Positions 4,614-5,314 of a stretch of DNA of 5,314 bases are shown one piece after another; within the stretch, counting starts at the first letter, position 1; each line of letters starts with the position of its first letter. The stretch comes from Candidatus Rokuibacteriota bacterium (GTDB taxonomy: Bacteria; Methylomirabilota; Methylomirabilia; Rokubacteriales; CSP1-6): contig QHRT01000217.1 of assembly GCA_003220195.1 (NCBI GenBank), forward strand, positions 1 through 5,314, in the 5' to 3' direction. A model generated the notes under the pieces. It was not told the DNA's origin. It searched no databases and saw nothing but the letters and a program-made list of their open reading frames with translations. The translations under genes were made by a program, and so were the position numbers.

Positions 4614-5279
4614 CTACGCCCGGGGCGAGCGGCCGAGCGTCGACGCGAAAGCGTCCGCGACGAGCCGGAGATCGGCCACCAGAAATCCGTAGATCTCCTG
4701 CTGCGCGGCTTCGTCGTCGCCGCGCAAGACGGCGGATGGATGAAACGTCGCGATGGTCTTTCGCGCCCAGCGCGTCTCGAGGAAGCGGCCGCGCTCGCGC
4801 GTCAAGCGGAAGTCCGGTCCGAAGAGCGCGCGCGCGGCGGTGGCGCCGAGGGCCACCGCGATCTCCGGCTGGATCAGCCCGAGCTCCGCTTCGAGCCACG
4901 GCCGACACGCGGCGATCTCCGCGAGGCGCGGCGTCTGGTGGATGCGCCGTTTGCCTCGCAGCACGAACTTGAAGTGCTTCACCGCGTTGGTGACGTACAA
5001 CGCGTCGCGCGGAAGCCCGACCTCGACGAGCGCGCGATCGAGGATTTCGCCGGCCGGTCCAACGAAGGGCGCCCCCTGCAGATCTTCCTGATCGCCAGGC
5101 TGCTCGCCGACCAGCACCACACGCGCATCCACTGCGCCCCGACCGAAGACGATCTGCGTCGCGTCGCGGTAGAGCGCACAGCCCGTGCAGCGCTGGCTTG
5201 CCTCGGCCAATCCGGAGATCGTCGCGCCCGCCGGCACGAACGCGGCGGCGCCCGGGCCTTCCTCCTCGACGCGCTTCAT
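4614..5279 (-). CDS. udgX: UdgX-type uracil-DNA-binding protein (uracil-DNA glycosylase family 4 relative), start uncertain
   Basis: UdgX is an iron-sulfur member of the uracil-DNA glycosylase superfamily that excises uracil from DNA and stays covalently bound to the abasic site through a loop histidine. The diagnostic features are present: motif A GEQPGDQED (58-66), PFVGPAG (71-77), and YVTNAVKHFKF (95-105), followed by the R-loop KRRIH (110-114), whose H114 corresponds to the crosslinking histidine. FHPSAVLR (179-186) is motif B. Cluster ligands are C31 and C34 (CTGC), C125 (ACRPW), and probably H102, which stands where family-4 enzymes have a fourth cysteine. The domain runs from about residue 12 to the end and is complete. 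The ATG at 5277-5279 has no Shine-Dalgarno, unlike the other six genes, and the frame stays open to the right edge with no other ATG, GTG or TTG, so the protein may start further upstream or carry an N-terminal extension. It is the first visible gene of a probable three-gene operon. Confidence 0.93.
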   Translation of the reverse strand: MKRVEEEGPGAAAFVPAGATISGLAEASQRCTGCALYRDATQIVFGRGAVDARVVLVGEQPGDQEDLQGAPFVGPAGEILDRALVEVGLPRDALYVTNAVKHFKFVLRGKRRIHQTPRLAEIAACRPWLEAELGLIQPEIAVALGATAARALFGPDFRLTRERGRFLETRWARKTIATFHPSAVLRGDDEAAQQEIYGFLVADLRLVADAFASTLGRSPRA

Positions 5280-5314
5280 CTCGTCGAGCTCGTCGCGGTA
5301 GGCGGTCCGTCGCG
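5280..5314 (-). other. Open frame continuing upstream of the udgX ATG to the window edge
   Basis: Read in the udgX frame, these bases encode RRTAYRDELDE with no stop, and ten of the eleven complete codons end in G or C. This is compatible with a longer UdgX N-terminus, but another minus-strand frame is almost as GC-rich at third positions, so an overlapping upstream gene cannot be excluded. Confidence 0.4.

Noticed and set aside
4429..5179. Other frames on both strands over udgX
   Set aside because: They are shadows of a well-supported UdgX; their translations lack any domain.
3177..5314. The udgX operon considered as a phage-defence or toxin-antitoxin system
   Set aside because: Only UdgX acts on nucleic acid; there is no nuclease, methylase, sensor or toxin-like gene in the window, so the claim cannot be supported.

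Overview
The window is compact, high-GC (about two thirds by eye) bacterial chromosomal DNA with seven protein genes. There is no rRNA, tRNA, insertion sequence or CRISPR array. Six genes have a Shine-Dalgarno sequence close upstream of the start. Family content (an exported peptide-type binding protein, a DinB-fold protein, a cupin, a RutD-like hydrolase, a KDA-dehydratase-like FAH protein and UdgX) and codon use fit a free-living, probably soil or subsurface, high-GC bacterium. Candidatus Rokubacteria/Methylomirabilota or a high-GC proteobacterium are guesses from general resemblance only.

Left block, minus strand (1-1640): a DinB-fold protein (1152-1640) followed after 26 bp by the N-terminal 375 residues of a family-5 extracellular solute-binding protein (1-1125), whose C-terminus lies beyond the window. 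They are probably co-transcribed. About 100 bp of divergent intergenic DNA (1641-1740) holds an inverted repeat and weak promoter-like signals.

Middle block, plus strand (1741-3167): a small cupin (1741-2235), a 131-bp gap with a tandem 9-bp repeat and two perfect GC-rich stem-loops, and then a serine alpha/beta hydrolase (2367-3167) that resembles RutD in layout.

Right block, minus strand (3177 to the right edge): a probable operon read as udgX (4614-5279 or longer), then a fumarylacetoacetate-hydrolase-fold enzyme most like 2-keto-3-deoxy-D-arabinonate dehydratase (3657-4568), then a 156-residue protein made of seven 15-residue repeats plus a C-terminal membrane helix (3177-3647). The operon converges on the hydrolase gene with only 9 bp between the two stop codons, and a small stem-loop covers both stops.

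The most interesting items are UdgX, a uracil-DNA-binding protein known to crosslink covalently to uracil DNA, with its diagnostic KRRIH loop and a start that is not resolved here, and the membrane-anchored pentadecapeptide-repeat protein of unknown function. No link between the three genes of the right operon is evident beyond their tight packing.
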